DNA of 8,036 bases, taken from an uncultured Lachnospira sp. Lineage in GTDB: Bacteria; Bacillota; Clostridia; Lachnospirales; Lachnospiraceae. The notes beneath the pieces are model-generated. The model had not been told where the DNA came from, made no database searches, and saw only the letters and a program-made list of their open reading frames with translations. Positions 6,834 through 8,036 of the stretch are shown one piece after another. A program made the position numbers and the translations under genes. The stretch lies in NCBI GenBank assembly GCA_947306285.1, contig CAMZGB010000042.1:1-8036 (forward strand), in the 5' to 3' direction. The stretch's first letter is position 1, and each line of letters begins with the position of its first letter.

Positions 6834-7223
6834 ATGGCAGACAAAAATAAAAGAACCACAGAAGAATTAGTGGAAGCAATGGAGCATTTTATAACAACTA
6901 AATCAGTTGTTGGTGAGCCAATCAAGATTGGTGACACTATTCTTTTGCCTTTGGCAGATGTATCATTTGGTATGGGAATTGGAATGTTCTCAAAAGGTGA
7001 AAACGGAACAGGTGGTGTTGGTGGAAAGATTACACCTAATGCTATTTTAGTTCTAAAAAAAGGTTCATCTAAGATTATCAGTGTTAAAGATGCTGACGGC
7101 GTTTCAAAGATTATTGATATGGTACCTGATATCGTGAACAAATTCCCAGACTTCAAGGGAAAGAAGAAAGACAAAGCTTCTGAAAACGTTAACAACGATA
7201 TCGAACCAAATAAGGTAGATTAA
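6834..7223 (+). CDS. GerW/YtfJ family sporulation-associated protein
   Basis: The protein has 129 residues, close to the usual family length, and is soluble. Family features are the N-terminal helix with TTEELVEAMEHF (8-19), VVGEPIKIGDTILLPLADV (25-43), the glycine-rich GMGIGMFSKGENGTGGVGG region (46-64), and the strand PNAILVLKKG (68-77). In Bacillus subtilis YtfJ/GerW is a forespore-expressed protein needed for normal SleB-dependent germination. Many clostridial genomes, including some that sporulate poorly, carry homologues, so the function here is inferred from the family. The C-terminal 25 residues are lysine- and asparagine-rich and look disordered. A full AGGAGGT ribosome binding site (6821-6827) overlaps the stop codon of the DUF2953 gene. 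The stop codon of this gene overlaps the metF start by one base. I see no separate sporulation-type promoter in the 11 bp before it, so it appears to depend on the operon promoter. Confidence 0.88.
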   Translation: MADKNKRTTEELVEAMEHFITTKSVVGEPIKIGDTILLPLADVSFGMGIGMFSKGENGTGGVGGKITPNAILVLKKGSSKIISVKDADGVSKIIDMVPDIVNKFPDFKGKKKDKASENVNNDIEPNKVD

Positions 7224-8036
7224 TGGGAATTCTAGAAAAGTTCGAGAACAAGACGGTATTCTCGTTCGAAGTATTTCCACCAAAGAAAGAGAGTGGAGTT
7301 GAAACTATCTACGAAACTCTAAAAGAACTCAAGGAGTTAAACCCTGATTTTATTAGTGTGACTTATGGCGCAGGTGGAAGTGGTTTGAATGGAGTTAGCA
7401 CAGTCGATTTGTGTTCTCTTATCAAAAACGAATATGGAATCGAGACCATTGCACATTTATCTTGTCTTTATAATACTAAAGAGTCAGTTGATAAAATCTT
7501 GGAAGAGTTAAAAGCAAACGGTGTAAATAATATTTTAGCTCTTCGTGGTGATGTTGACCCAGAACGTGAAATCGAGCACGATTTTAAATATGCTTCTGAA
7601 CTTACAGAGTATATTGTGAGTAAAGATATGGGGTTTGAGATAACAGGTGCATGTTATCCTGAAGTTCACCAAGAGGCTGAAGACTTAAAGACTGATGTAG
7701 CTAACTTGAAAAAGAAAGTAGATGCTGGCGCAAGCCATTTGATTTCGCAGTTATTCTTCGACAATAATTCTTTCTATGAATTTATGGATGAAGCTAGAAG
7801 TGCAGGAATTACAGTACCTATAGAAGCAGGTATTATGCCAGTAACTAACAAAAGTCAGATTGAGAGAATGGTTTCTATGTGTGGTGCTAGTATCCCAGCA
7901 AAACTTTCAAAATTGTTGCAGAGATTTGGCGATGACAAGTTTGCAATGAGAGATGCAGGTATTTCATATGCTATAGATCAGATAATGGACTTGGTAGCAA
8001 ACGGAGTGGATGGAGTTCATATTTACACAATGAATG
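7223..8036 (+). CDS. metF: 5,10-methylenetetrahydrofolate reductase (3' end cut by the window)
   Basis: MetF reduces 5,10-methylene-THF to 5-methyl-THF, supplying methyl groups for methionine synthesis (or the methyl branch of the Wood-Ljungdahl pathway in acetogens). The window holds 271 codons with no stop. The family is usually about 290 residues, so only some 20 codons are missing. FEVFPPK (15-21) contains E16, equivalent to the proton-donor Glu28 of E. coli MetF, and LRGD ends at D110, equivalent to Asp120 near the flavin. SVTYGAGGS, SQLFFDN, EAGIMPV and the final VHIYTMN are further family signatures. The TAATG overlap with the preceding gene suggests translational coupling; a weak AAGG (7212-7215) lies inside the end of that gene. 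No partner metV or methionine synthase is visible, though either could lie just to the right. No SAM or B12 riboswitch can precede it, given the overlap. Confidence 0.95.
   Translation, partial: MGILEKFENKTVFSFEVFPPKKESGVETIYETLKELKELNPDFISVTYGAGGSGLNGVSTVDLCSLIKNEYGIETIAHLSCLYNTKESVDKILEELKANGVNNILALRGDVDPEREIEHDFKYASELTEYIVSKDMGFEITGACYPEVHQEAEDLKTDVANLKKKVDAGASHLISQLFFDNNSFYEFMDEARSAGITVPIEAGIMPVTNKSQIERMVSMCGASIPAKLSKLLQRFGDDKFAMRDAGISYAIDQIMDLVANGVDGVHIYTMN

Noticed and set aside
6773..7195. Minus-strand open frame of 140 codons across the GerW-family gene
   Set aside because: The plus strand encodes a recognisable GerW/YtfJ protein with a strong ribosome binding site; the antisense product has no family features.

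Overview
The window looks like ordinary chromosomal DNA from a low-GC Gram-positive anaerobe of the Clostridia, most likely Lachnospiraceae. The grounds are AT-rich sequence, strong AGGAGG-like ribosome binding sites, a large oxygen-sensitive 2-hydroxyacyl-CoA dehydratase activase, a GerW/YtfJ sporulation-family protein next to a DUF2953 protein, and a lysA-like decarboxylase of a subtype I associate with this group. The genus cannot be fixed from the sequence alone. I see no phage, transposon, CRISPR, tRNA or rRNA features.

Layout. Positions 1-1546 (minus strand) hold the first 515 codons of an activase with two tandem ASKHA/BadF-type ATPase domains; the gene runs off the left edge. A 163-bp intergenic region (1547-1709) carries two back-to-back sigma-A-type promoters, one for the activase and one for everything to the right. 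Each promoter overlaps a 15-bp imperfect palindrome. From 1710 to the right edge is one tightly packed rightward gene string: a rhomboid-fold membrane protein with a zinc-binding-like tail (1710-2633), 4-alpha-glucanotransferase malQ (2646-4142), a diaminopimelate decarboxylase-like enzyme (4160-5416), a small unrecognised protein (5426-5776), a DUF2953 membrane protein (5785-6822), a GerW/YtfJ-family protein (6834-7223) and methylenetetrahydrofolate reductase metF (7223 onward, cut by the right edge). Gaps between these genes are 8 to 17 bp, and gerW and metF overlap by one base. I see no terminator among them, so they probably form one operon.

How the genes fit together. The operon mixes functions that do not form one pathway: glycogen/maltodextrin use (MalQ), the last step of lysine synthesis (LysA-like), one-carbon/methionine metabolism (MetF), an envelope or sporulation-associated pair (DUF2953 and GerW), and a membrane protein that has lost the rhomboid protease residues. 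This looks like a housekeeping operon grouped by shared expression rather than a new defence or biosynthetic system. The points most worth a second look are the duplicated cysteine pattern in the tandem activase, the pseudo-rhomboid with a Cys/His tail, the altered motifs in the LysA-like enzyme, and the paired palindromes in the divergent promoter region.
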